DNA of 64,000 bases from Acidobacteriota bacterium (lineage in GTDB: Bacteria; Actinomycetota; Acidimicrobiia; Acidimicrobiales; Microtrichaceae): NCBI GenBank assembly GCA_003577145.1, contig QEUP01000005.1:1-64000 (forward strand). The letters run 5' to 3'. The notes under the pieces are model-generated. The model was not told the DNA's origin. It was given only the letters and a program-made list of their open reading frames with translations, and searched no databases. Shown piece by piece: positions 51,298 to 59,827 of the stretch (positions are counted from its first letter, which is position 1; each line of letters opens with the position of its first letter). Made by a program: the position numbers and the translations under genes.

Positions 51298-52857
51298 GTG
51301 AGCAGAACCATCCCGGGGCGGTGGGCCAGCCGGTTGTGCCGAGCCGTACCGGCGTTCGCCCGAGTGGCCGGCGCCGCCGTGCTGGTGGTGGCCGTGGCGT
51401 TTCTCCCGGGAGCCGACCATTCAGCCCGGGCCGGCACCGGTGCGGTACCGGCGGCTGGTATGGCCTCGCCCCTGGCAGGATCGGTGGCCGCGGCGAACAG
51501 GACGACCGCGGCAATCGGCAACCTACCCGACACCAAGGTCCTCATGGTGGGTGACTCGATCGCCTGGACCATGGGTTTCGACATGACCGGTGCGGTCCTG
51601 ACCGATCACCACATCAGCTCGTTCACCAACGGGGCCCTTCCCTGGTGCGAGCTGATCATAAGGTCACCACTGGTGACGGAATGGGGGACGCTGCAGGAGC
51701 CCTCGAACGCCTGTGACGACTGGCGAGGTGAATGGCAAAGAGCGGTGGACGCCCTGCGTCCTGACGTCGTCCTCTTCTACGTCGGCGGCTGGGAGGTGTA
51801 CAGCCGCATCCTCGGCTACCTCTTCTACATGCCTTTCGCGGGGTCGCTCTACAACGCAGTGGAAGCCGACATCCTCGATGACGCGATCAAGATCCTCTCG
51901 TCGAGGGGCGCTCATGTGGGCTTGGTCACCGCGGGCATCTACATGCGCGAGGACGGCTCCTATTGGTCTTCGAAGCACAAGTGGCGCACCGACCACTTCA
52001 ACAACCTGCTCCGTCAGGCGAATGCGAAGTATCCGTCGCAGACCTCGATGGTGGAGATGGAGGCCTGGCTGTGCCCCAACGATCGCTGCCCGCAGTACGT
52101 GGACGGTTACTGGGTACGGCCCGACGGCATTCACTTCGGACATCAGTTGATGTTCCCGCACCTGCCTCCGAACCCGGCCACCTACTGGATGGCCTCTGAG
52201 GCCCGTCGGCTGCATCTGAAGGTCCTCGGTCGCCCAATCGGTGCCTACGATTCGCTCCAGCGGGCGCCCGGGGGTGCCAGAGCAACCGGTTGGGTCCTCG
52301 ATAGGGACACAGCAGACCCGACCTCGGCGAGTTTCTGGGAGGGGCTGTATCCACATGTGGTCGCGGTCGCAGATCGGTACCGATCCGACATCGAGCGCAT
52401 CTACGGCTTGGGCCCGAACCACGGATTGGTCGTCGACATCCCGTTGTCGGAGGGGTCCCACACTCTGTGCGGCTACGCCCACGACGCCACCGGCGGTGCA
52501 CCGTACGGGGCGATCGGCTGCAAGAGCGTCCACATAACGGGAACACCGTCGGGTGCCTGGGACTCCGTCGCCACCTCACCCGGCAGCCTCACCGTCAATG
52601 GCTGGATGGTCGACTGGGACAGCGCCTCACCCGGCTACGTTCACGTGTACGTCGACGGTGTCGCCACGGCGTCGACTCTCGCAACCGCCAGCCGTTCTGA
52701 CATCGCCCGGCTCTACCCTGCATACGGCAGCCTGCACGGATTCAACCGAGTCGTGCCGGTCGCGTCGGGGCGACACCAGGTCTGCCTCTACGCGATCAAC
52801 CTGACCGGTCCGGGAACGAACCCGTCGCTGGGCTGCCGGTCGGTGGTGGTGCCCTGA
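51298..52857 (+). CDS. Exported SGNH-hydrolase-like protein with two C-terminal secreted repeats
   Basis: The 519-residue protein has a signal or anchor helix (VAGAAVLVVAVAFLPGA) and an SGNH domain with the Ser block VLMVGDSIAWTMGFD, a Gly block LFYVGGWEVYS and the Asp-His pair PDGIHFGH. This is the arrangement seen in the extracellular SGNH domains of acyltransferases such as OafA. After about residue 320 it carries two copies of the domain also present in the MauA-like protein (second copy: GWMVDWDSASPGYVHVYVDG ... GFNRVVPVASGRHQVC). The likely role is O-acetyl-ester chemistry on the cell wall or glycans (inference). GTG 51298 has GAGGAG 5 nt upstream. Confidence 0.78.
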   Translation: MSRTIPGRWASRLCRAVPAFARVAGAAVLVVAVAFLPGADHSARAGTGAVPAAGMASPLAGSVAAANRTTAAIGNLPDTKVLMVGDSIAWTMGFDMTGAVLTDHHISSFTNGALPWCELIIRSPLVTEWGTLQEPSNACDDWRGEWQRAVDALRPDVVLFYVGGWEVYSRILGYLFYMPFAGSLYNAVEADILDDAIKILSSRGAHVGLVTAGIYMREDGSYWSSKHKWRTDHFNNLLRQANAKYPSQTSMVEMEAWLCPNDRCPQYVDGYWVRPDGIHFGHQLMFPHLPPNPATYWMASEARRLHLKVLGRPIGAYDSLQRAPGGARATGWVLDRDTADPTSASFWEGLYPHVVAVADRYRSDIERIYGLGPNHGLVVDIPLSEGSHTLCGYAHDATGGAPYGAIGCKSVHITGTPSGAWDSVATSPGSLTVNGWMVDWDSASPGYVHVYVDGVATASTLATASRSDIARLYPAYGSLHGFNRVVPVASGRHQVCLYAINLTGPGTNPSLGCRSVVVP

Positions 52858-52887
52858 GAAGCGCCCGCACCGGGCGGCGGGTCAGGG

Positions 52888-53955
52888 CTAGAGGTCGAGC
52901 TCGTCACGCATCAACCCCCGGACCTCGACGAGCTCGTCGTAGTCGTAGAAGAACTGCACCTTCTCATCGATGACACTCGATCCGGTGGGGGGATCGTTGA
53001 GGACGAACTCCACGAAGTGCTCGGCGAAGTCCTCCTCGGGGCTGGCCATGGCGTAGTCGGTGACGAACTCCTCGCTGCCGCCGGGCTGCCCGTCGGGCCA
53101 GAACGCATCGCCCCAGGCTTGGAGATAGGAGTCGGCACGGGCGCAGGAGTCGACGAGGTTGAGCTGTTCTCCGCATTCGGCCTGACCGTTGGGAGATACG
53201 TCCTCGATCTGGCCGGGCTCGAGCGAGAGGAGGTGGGAGATCTCATGGACCACGGTGTGCAGGAACTCCTGGCGGTAGCGGCTGTCTACGATGTCGAGTT
53301 CCAGAGACCAGGTCGAATGGTCGCTGCTGGTGGGCGAGACCGCCCCCAGGATGTTCTGGCGGCCATCGGTGAAGATGACGAAGGTGTCCATTGCCTCCAC
53401 CGTGGCTTCGGGCATCAGCTCACGGGCGAAGTGCCACATGGCGACATGCGCCGGCTCGGGCTCCGGGTAGGGGCCACCCTCGAGCTCGCCGTCCACTATG
53501 TCGTAGACCGCGATGACACTGTCCTCGGGGATCGCCTCGGGCTGTTCCCAGGGTGCCTGTCCACCCCCGCCACCCTCGCCGCCGGGTTGTTGTTCACCGC
53601 CACCCTCGCCGCCGCCGGGTTGTTCGCCGCCGGGTTGTTCGCCGCCGCCGGGTTGTTCTTCACCGCCGGGCTGTTGTCCACCGCCACCCCCGTCCCCGCC
53701 GGGCTCTTCGCCGCCACCGGGTTCTTGGCCGATGGGGCCGCCGTCCCAGGGGACAACCACCTCACCCTCGGGATCGGGGATGAGCTGACCCGTGTCGGGC
53801 CCGACCCCCGGAGGGGCGGTATGGACCGTCGGATTCGTGTTCGCATCCTCAGCGGTCTCAACGGGCCGACTGGTGGCCTGTCCGGCGAGCACGATGCCCA
53901 CGATGAGCAGCGCGGCTATCACCGTCGCCAGAAGTGCCCGTTGTCTCGACGCCAT
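52888..53955 (-). CDS. Membrane-anchored HEXXH metalloprotease-like protein with a Gly/Pro/Glu/Gln linker
   Basis: The 355-residue protein has an N-terminal membrane helix (ALLATVIAALLIVGIVLAG), then about 75 residues of low-complexity GGGEQPGG-like repeats, and a C-terminal domain with the zinc motif VVHEISHLLSL and a downstream EEDFAEHFVEF that could give a third ligand. Four cysteines (ECGEQ, DSCAR) follow. This fits a small gluzincin-type secreted protease; the exact family is not clear. ATG 53955 has AGGAGG upstream. The linker probably spans the cell wall. Confidence 0.7.
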   Translation of the reverse strand: MASRQRALLATVIAALLIVGIVLAGQATSRPVETAEDANTNPTVHTAPPGVGPDTGQLIPDPEGEVVVPWDGGPIGQEPGGGEEPGGDGGGGGQQPGGEEQPGGGEQPGGEQPGGGEGGGEQQPGGEGGGGGQAPWEQPEAIPEDSVIAVYDIVDGELEGGPYPEPEPAHVAMWHFARELMPEATVEAMDTFVIFTDGRQNILGAVSPTSSDHSTWSLELDIVDSRYRQEFLHTVVHEISHLLSLEPGQIEDVSPNGQAECGEQLNLVDSCARADSYLQAWGDAFWPDGQPGGSEEFVTDYAMASPEEDFAEHFVEFVLNDPPTGSSVIDEKVQFFYDYDELVEVRGLMRDELDL

Positions 53956-54093
53956 GGTCGTATTGCCTCCTGAGCGGACCTGCCAACCAGCTTGGCCTCT
54001 TTTCACCAGGATGTGGCATCGGGCCCCTCCCTGGTACTGCGCCGTAGGCTCCGCAGCGTTGTCGGCTGGGTGCTACCACAGGTAGCGCCTCGG

Positions 54094-55926
54094 TCAGCGT
54101 CCCCTCTGGTGCTGGATGAAGAACTGCCAGATGAGTTCGTTGGCGCTGATCTCGTAGCTGGTAGGGCCGACCAACTCCTCGATCCGCTCTTGCTCATCGG
54201 AGCCGGGCCAGGTGTGGCCTGCCGCTCCGACCACGTACAGCATGGCGACCGCTTCGTCGTCGCAGCCGGCGGAGTACGTGAGAAGGCTGACGTTGTCGGT
54301 CACCTGCTCGTCGGTCATCTCGTCTCGGCACCCGTTCCGCAGCGCCCACAGCTGGACAGCCTCGTCCATCGGCTGCAGATCGATGTTCTCGCGGGTCAGC
54401 GTGTAGTCCTCGGTGTAGGACCCGTACGGGTCCCCGGCTCCGTACTCGCCCTCGATGGTGATCCACTCGTCGTCGGTCCCGTGGAACGCCAGGTACGGGA
54501 CCGGTGAACCGGTCTCGCAACCCGGCGGCATCCAGGCGCCTGCCACCACGGCCACAGCCGCGACGCGATCCGAGAGCCGGCAGGCGAGGAGGCTGGCCAT
54601 CTGAGCACCGTTCTCCAGGCCGGTTACGTACACCATCGCCGGGTTGACGCAGGCAAACGCCTCGACCTCGTCCAGCACGGCGCTGATGAACGCCACGTCG
54701 TCGGCGCCCGCTGGCTCCTCGGTCACGTTCCACGAGGGTATTTCGCCGAGCCCCTGAGGGGCGATCGTGATGAAGCCGTTCTCCTCGGCGTACTGGTCCA
54801 TCTCGGACAGGTTGGACTGGACGTTCGCCGGGCTCGAGTAGGCGTGGAGGTTGATCACGGCGGGCAATGGCGTATCCGGATCGTATGACGAGGGCACGAA
54901 GACCTGATAGGAGCGGTCCAGTGAGCCGGCAGAAAGCTCGCGTGCCTGAGCTTCACCGAGCACCAGGCCCGAGTTCGTGCCACAACCCGACGATCGCGTC
55001 ACGAGAGGCGCCGAGCTCTCCTCGGACCCGGATTCGCCCTCCGAGGCAGCCGGATCCGCTGCCTCGGTCTCAGCTTGGACCTCGGTACCGGCGGGCTCGA
55101 CTGCGGTCGTCGTCTCCGAGTCGTCACCTCCGCGCACAGCGAACATGATCGCCAGCAGCGCGATCACGACGAGGACGATGGTGGTCACCAGCAAGGCCAG
55201 GCGGGCCGGTGTCCGTGGGCTGTCCTCGGACGGGTCCGCAGGCGACGTGCTCACTCGGTGCTCGACCGGAGGGGTCACCGGATCGCCGGGCGGGCCACCG
55301 TTGTCAGTTCGTGCGGCAGCGCTCGGTGGGTGGGGGCGAAGTGTCGGTGGCGGGGGTGCAGCGTGCACGGTGCCCGGAAGTGCTGGACGATTGCCGTTGT
55401 CGTGGCTCACTGCGCCTATGCCGAGCTCGCCAAGGGTAGGAGGATCCGGGTCGTCGAGGTGTGAGTAGTCCTCGGCGGAGACCGTGTTCCACGGATCGGC
55501 TACCGCGGCGACGTCGTCGAGGTCTCGCCCGAGCAGTTCGGCCACCTCGGGTATCGAGAAGTCACTCAGGTGACGCAGCGCGATGATCGTGCGGTCAGCC
55601 ACGGACATGGATTCCAGACGTGTGGCCAGCTCAGCCCGTTCGGTCGCGTGAGCATCGCCGGTGACAGATGTGGCGTACAGCGGTTGTTGGCGTCGGTCCA
55701 GCGCCAGGTGCAAGGACATCGCCGCAGCCCACGGGATCGGCCTGTTGCTGACCTTCTGCCAGCGCTCCTCGATGCGCAGCAGTGATTCCTTGGCTACCTC
55801 GATCGCCGAGGTCTGATCACCGAGCAGCCGAAATGCGATGTCGTAGGCAAGCGCTGTCAGCTCCGGTCGTTGGACCTCGAAATCGGAGACGGGCTGAGCT
55901 TCCTGGGTAGGTCGATCTGTCGTCAT
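54094..55926 (-). CDS. Transmembrane protein: sigma-70-like N-terminus, extracellular esterase fold with Ser replaced by Glu
   Basis: The 610-residue protein has three parts. Residues about 20-145 resemble an ECF sigma factor: a region-2-like segment (ALAYDIAFRLLGDQTSAIEVAKESLLRI) and a region-4-like HTH (MSVADRTIIALRHLSDFSIPEVAELLGRDL). After a Pro-rich linker, one membrane helix spans 243-264 (LALLVTTIVLVVIALLAIMF). Residues 315-610 match LpqC/PHB-depolymerase-like esterases (RSYQVFVPSSYD, FHGTDDEW, GAAGHTWPG). The nucleophile elbow, normally GxSxG, reads GLENG (436-440), with Glu438 in place of Ser. It may sense an extracellular ligand and act through a tethered sigma-like domain, or be structural. 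ATG 55926 is chosen; the frame is open for 20 more codons. Confidence 0.75.
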   Translation of the reverse strand: MTTDRPTQEAQPVSDFEVQRPELTALAYDIAFRLLGDQTSAIEVAKESLLRIEERWQKVSNRPIPWAAAMSLHLALDRRQQPLYATSVTGDAHATERAELATRLESMSVADRTIIALRHLSDFSIPEVAELLGRDLDDVAAVADPWNTVSAEDYSHLDDPDPPTLGELGIGAVSHDNGNRPALPGTVHAAPPPPTLRPHPPSAAARTDNGGPPGDPVTPPVEHRVSTSPADPSEDSPRTPARLALLVTTIVLVVIALLAIMFAVRGGDDSETTTAVEPAGTEVQAETEAADPAASEGESGSEESSAPLVTRSSGCGTNSGLVLGEAQARELSAGSLDRSYQVFVPSSYDPDTPLPAVINLHAYSSPANVQSNLSEMDQYAEENGFITIAPQGLGEIPSWNVTEEPAGADDVAFISAVLDEVEAFACVNPAMVYVTGLENGAQMASLLACRLSDRVAAVAVVAGAWMPPGCETGSPVPYLAFHGTDDEWITIEGEYGAGDPYGSYTEDYTLTRENIDLQPMDEAVQLWALRNGCRDEMTDEQVTDNVSLLTYSAGCDDEAVAMLYVVGAAGHTWPGSDEQERIEELVGPTSYEISANELIWQFFIQHQRGR

Positions 55927-56121
55927 CTGGGGTCTCCAACGTCGCCCTTGAGGACCCCGGAAATCCGCGGTCCCCGAACCGCGCACGAACAGGGCTCAAC
56001 CAAGCGAAGTACGCCCCGCCGTGTCGAGCCATCGGTACATGACCCGGTGGAACCCACGCTACGCGTTGCATGCGCCACCTGACAAGGCCTGCCTCGACAT
56101 CGGTCGACGGCGGATGCGACA

Positions 56122-56982
56122 GTGAGCTTCATGCTCAAGAACGTGTTGGTCACCGGCACGTCCACGGGGATCGGTGAGGCAACCGCTCTTCATCTCGATG
56201 AGCTCGGGTACCGGGTGTTCGCAGGGGTGAGACGAGACGCCGACGCGGAGTCGTTGGCGGAGCGGGGCAGTGAACGGCTGCATCCGGTCATCGTCGACGT
56301 CACCGATGAATCACGGGTGGAGACGGTCCTCGATGACATCCGGTCGATCGTCGGGCCGGCCGGTCTTCACGGGGTGGTCAACAACGCGGCGATCGCAGTC
56401 GGTGGACCGATCGAGTATCTCCCTCTCGATTACTGGAGGCGGCAATTCGAGGTCAACGTGGTCGGATTGGTGTCGGTCACCCGCCTGGCCATGCCACTCG
56501 TTCGGGACGCGCTGGGGCGAGTGATACTGGTGGGATCCATCGGCGGCAAGATCGCAACGCCGATGCTGGGGCCCTATTCGGCCAGCAAGTTCGCGGTCGA
56601 AGCCATCGCCGACTGCCTTCGCATGGAGATGGCGGATTTCGGGATATCGGTGTCGCTCATAGAGCCGGGGCATACACGCAGTGCGATCCGCGCGAAGGGT
56701 CTCCGGATGATCGATGACCTCGAAGAGCAGTTGCCGGCAGAGGCGCTGGAGCGCTATCGACCCAGGTTCGAGCGAATCAGGATCGGTCTCGAGTCCCCGA
56801 CCGGCGACGGAACCGACCCGCTGGTGGTTGCCGGAGTCATAGCGAGGGCCCTCAGAACCGGCTATCCGAAGCCCCGCTATGCGGTGGGCCGAGATGCCAA
56901 GTTGGGTGCCGCGCTGGCCCGGCTGTTGCCGGATCGTGCCCGGGATGCGCTGCTTCGTCGACTGGCCGCGACGATTGAGTGA
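56122..56982 (+). CDS. Short-chain dehydrogenase/reductase
   Basis: The 286-residue classical SDR has TGxxxGIG (VTGTSTGIGEATA), NNAAIAVGGP, and the active-site block GPYSASKFAVEA with Tyr-Lys. The PGHTRS step after strand 6 is typical of hydroxysteroid-type or retinol-like SDRs; the substrate is unknown. GTG 56122 or ATG 56131 could start it. The stop overlaps the LCP start (GTGA), so the two are translationally coupled. Confidence 0.82.
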   Translation: MSFMLKNVLVTGTSTGIGEATALHLDELGYRVFAGVRRDADAESLAERGSERLHPVIVDVTDESRVETVLDDIRSIVGPAGLHGVVNNAAIAVGGPIEYLPLDYWRRQFEVNVVGLVSVTRLAMPLVRDALGRVILVGSIGGKIATPMLGPYSASKFAVEAIADCLRMEMADFGISVSLIEPGHTRSAIRAKGLRMIDDLEEQLPAEALERYRPRFERIRIGLESPTGDGTDPLVVAGVIARALRTGYPKPRYAVGRDAKLGAALARLLPDRARDALLRRLAATIE

Positions 56983-58163
56983 CCCGGCGGCGATCCAGCG
57001 ATGACCCATCGGTTGGCGAGCTGTCGGCCAGACTGAGTGTCATGGCAGAGCGTGGGTCCCGGAAGGGCTCGGGTGCAGAGGGTCCACCGGGTGGGCCTCC
57101 CAAGCAGTACTACGTGCCCGCGCCGGAACGACCACCGGTCGAGAGCCGAGCTCGGCCATCACCGCCCCGCCAGAAGGTGGCTCCACCGGCTCCACCCAAG
57201 GTGCCCCCGGCGCCACGGACCAAGAAGAAGCCGAGAACCCGTCGGTGGGTGCTCATAGGTCTGGGCACCCTGGTGGTGCTGGTCATGGTGTTCGCCGGGT
57301 TCATGTTGTGGAAGTTCTTCAGCATCGAGCGGCTCGACCTCAGCGATGCTCTGTCGACCTCCGGGAACGGGGGCACCAACTACCTGATCGTGGGCTCTGA
57401 CTCGAGGGAAGGTGTCGCAGCGGACGACCCGAACGCGGGGGCCTTCGGTGAGGTCTCGGGCCAGCGGGCGGACACGATGATCGTTCTGCGGGTCGAGCCC
57501 GACCGGTCGTTGATGATGTCGATTCCACGCGACCTGTACGTCACCCTGGCGGGTTCGGGTCAGGAGGAGAGGATCAACGCCGCCTACAACGACGGCCCCG
57601 CATCACTGGTCGACACCGTGGAACAGAACCTGGGCGTTCCCGTCAACCACTACCTCGAGGTGGACTTCGAGTCGTTCGGAGGAATGGTGGATGCCGTCGG
57701 CGGCGTGCCCATCGACTTCGAGTACCCGGCCTATGACTCGAACTCGGGCCTACAGGTCGACTCGGCGGGTACGGTCGTCCTCGACGGAACCCAGGCACTG
57801 GCTTACGTCAGGTCCAGGCACTACACCGAGATCATCGATGGACAGCCGACGACGGATCCGACGGGCGACCTCGGCAGAGTCGAACGCCAACAGGCTTTCA
57901 TGCGAACCGTTCTCGCGGAGATGGGACGCACACGCAACCCCATCGCCTTGATGCGGATCGGTAGCGCCCTTGCCGGTGGTGTACGCATCGACGGTCAGCT
58001 CGGGTTGTGGGACGCCTTCGGCCTGGCCCGACGTCTCGGAGCCCTCGACCCCCAGACCGTGGTGTTGCCAACAGAGCCGTTCACGACACCCGGAGGTGCA
58101 CAGGTGCTGTCGCTACAGGAGCCCGCAGCGGACGCGGTGCTGGCCGAGATGGGGCGAGCCTGA
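56979..58163 (+). CDS. LytR-CpsA-Psr (LCP) family cell-wall ligase
   Basis: The 394-residue protein has a Pro/Lys-rich cytosolic N-terminus, one membrane helix (WVLIGLGTLVVLVMVFAGFML) and the extracellular LCP domain: NYLIVGSDSREG, RADTMIVLRVEP, SIPRDLYV, INAAYNDG, GGMVDAVGGVPIDFEYP, and LAYVRSRHY with the polyprenyl-phosphate-binding arginines. These enzymes attach anionic polymers or arabinogalactan-like glycans to peptidoglycan. GTG 56979 overlaps the SDR stop; ATG 57042 is a shorter alternative without clear ribosome binding site. Confidence 0.9.
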   Translation: MTRRRSSDDPSVGELSARLSVMAERGSRKGSGAEGPPGGPPKQYYVPAPERPPVESRARPSPPRQKVAPPAPPKVPPAPRTKKKPRTRRWVLIGLGTLVVLVMVFAGFMLWKFFSIERLDLSDALSTSGNGGTNYLIVGSDSREGVAADDPNAGAFGEVSGQRADTMIVLRVEPDRSLMMSIPRDLYVTLAGSGQEERINAAYNDGPASLVDTVEQNLGVPVNHYLEVDFESFGGMVDAVGGVPIDFEYPAYDSNSGLQVDSAGTVVLDGTQALAYVRSRHYTEIIDGQPTTDPTGDLGRVERQQAFMRTVLAEMGRTRNPIALMRIGSALAGGVRIDGQLGLWDAFGLARRLGALDPQTVVLPTEPFTTPGGAQVLSLQEPAADAVLAEMGRA

Positions 58164-58180
58164 GCCCGGGTCCGCCTCGA

Positions 58181-59164
58181 TCAGTTGAGCCGAGGAAGTG
58201 CGAACGGGCCGGTTACCCGCGCGGTCAACCGCCTGCGGATGTCGAGCAGCTGATCGACCGTGATCGGTTCACGGATCTCGTCGACGGCAAGGCCGAGCGT
58301 CAGCTCCTGGCTGGACGCGTGGACCGACGTGACCCGCACGCCCTTGGCGAGCCTTGGTAGCGGGACCGTGAGGCGCTCGGTGAGCCGAGCCGGTGGGCGC
58401 ACATGGCGGCCGGCGACGTTGAGGTCGTGCACCCGCAGGCGGATGCTTCCATTGTGGGCTACGGGCTCCACCTCGACACCCCCCAGCGAACCGAGCCGAG
58501 GATGCTCCACATAGAGGCGGTTCTCCTCCTGAAGCCTCAACTGGAAGGGTGAGTGCATGGACGAAGCCCATTCGTCGAGAGCTCCCTGGCCTACGGATGC
58601 CTCGGCCCTGATCCCTTCGATCAACAACTCGAGGCGAGGGCTGCGCGCGAGGCCGTTGGCATACACGGCAGCGAGCGGCAGCGGATGGAGCGACGGGCCC
58701 GCGATCTTCATGTGGACGAAGTCAGCCCGGACCCACAACCTGTCGATCCGGTGACCGGACCACCTGACCTCCGATGCCTCCACTTCGACGCGACCGGTCA
58801 CAGGCACCTGACCACGCAGGAGGTACTTGGCTCGCATGGTCACAGCTCGTGTGGTGGAGGACTGCACTGCGTCGGTGGTGATCCGTCCGATTGCGGCGAT
58901 TCCGTCGGTGAGTGGGGTGAAAGGGTTGAACGCCAGGGCCTCGTCGCCCAGGCGGCGCATCATGGTCACGCTGTCGCCGAGCGGATCGAGGCGGGCCAGG
59001 TCCGCATCCGGCTCGACTCGCAAGCTGTCTAATACGAGATGTGCCTGATCCTCTCCGAACGGGAACTCGACCTCGCTGCCCAGGAGGCGCCGGCCGGCCT
59101 CGGTCAGGAGGTCCGCCAGCAGTCGATTGGGGGCACGGCGCGAAAGCTCGTCTGGGTCTTCCAC
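58181..59164 (-). CDS. DUF2993 (LmeA-like) lipid-binding protein
   Basis: The protein has the DUF2993 body: VTMRAKYLLRGQVPVTGRVEVEASEVRWSG, FVHMKIAGPSLHPLPLAAVY, and EPVAHNGSIRLRVHDLNVAGR. This beta-rich phospholipid-binding domain is found in mycobacterial LmeA, which takes part in lipomannan chain growth. GTG 59164 gives 327 residues without an obvious signal peptide; the frame remains open upstream but that part overlaps the divergent cyclophilin promoter and start. The start is therefore uncertain. It converges on the LCP gene. Confidence 0.7.
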   Translation of the reverse strand: MEDPDELSRRAPNRLLADLLTEAGRRLLGSEVEFPFGEDQAHLVLDSLRVEPDADLARLDPLGDSVTMMRRLGDEALAFNPFTPLTDGIAAIGRITTDAVQSSTTRAVTMRAKYLLRGQVPVTGRVEVEASEVRWSGHRIDRLWVRADFVHMKIAGPSLHPLPLAAVYANGLARSPRLELLIEGIRAEASVGQGALDEWASSMHSPFQLRLQEENRLYVEHPRLGSLGGVEVEPVAHNGSIRLRVHDLNVAGRHVRPPARLTERLTVPLPRLAKGVRVTSVHASSQELTLGLAVDEIREPITVDQLLDIRRRLTARVTGPFALPRLN

Positions 59165-59260
59165 GAAGACAGTCTGCCAGGATGCGGGCGAGCTCGGAGG
59201 TCTGCCTCCTGCCGACCGGTCGTATACGGTTGGCCGTCCGAATCGAGGCGAGAGGAAGAC

Positions 59261-59827
59261 ATGCCGAGCGAATGTCCACAGCCCGACGGCTCCAGCCCGC
59301 GCAAGACGAGCTTCGATGCCGCGATGCCGATGTGCATCGACCCAGCCCAGGAGTACCGGGCGGAGATATTGACGTCCATGGGAGCCATGTCGGCCTTCCT
59401 CCATCCGGGGAAGGCGCCCAACACGGTTAACAACTTCGTGTGCCTCGCGCGGTACCACTACTACGACGGCTTGGTGTTCCACCGCGTGATCCGGGGCTTC
59501 ATGATCCAGGGCGGCTGCCCGGAGGGATCGGGACGGGGCGGACCGGGGTATCGCTTCGCCGACGAGTTGCCCGCACCGGGCGCCTACCAACTCGGATCCC
59601 TGGCCATGGCCAATGCCGGGCCCGACACCAACGGGAGCCAGTTCTTCATCGTGAGCGGTCCTTCCGGCGTGAGCCTCCCGCCGCAGTATTCGCTGTTCGG
59701 TCAACTGATAGGCGGCTTGGAGGTCCTCGACGCGATCGAGAAGGTGGCAACCGGGCCACAGGACCGACCGGTCGAGCCGGTGACGATCGAACGTGTGATC
59801 ATCGAGGAGTCGACGGCTCAGAGCTGA
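59261..59827 (+). CDS. Cyclophilin-type peptidyl-prolyl isomerase
   Basis: The 188-residue protein has the cyclophilin core: APNTVNNFVCLARYHYYDGLVFHRVIRGFMIQGG, AMANAGPDTNGSQFFIV and YSLFGQLIGGLEVLDAIE, with Arg, Phe and Gln of the active site visible. It catalyses cis-trans isomerisation of prolyl bonds. No signal peptide or membrane helix: cytosolic. AGAGGAAG lies just before ATG 59261; the frame is open upstream but is antisense to the divergent DUF2993 gene. Its end overlaps the MFS gene by 10 nt. Confidence 0.93.
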   Translation: MPSECPQPDGSSPRKTSFDAAMPMCIDPAQEYRAEILTSMGAMSAFLHPGKAPNTVNNFVCLARYHYYDGLVFHRVIRGFMIQGGCPEGSGRGGPGYRFADELPAPGAYQLGSLAMANAGPDTNGSQFFIVSGPSGVSLPPQYSLFGQLIGGLEVLDAIEKVATGPQDRPVEPVTIERVIIEESTAQS

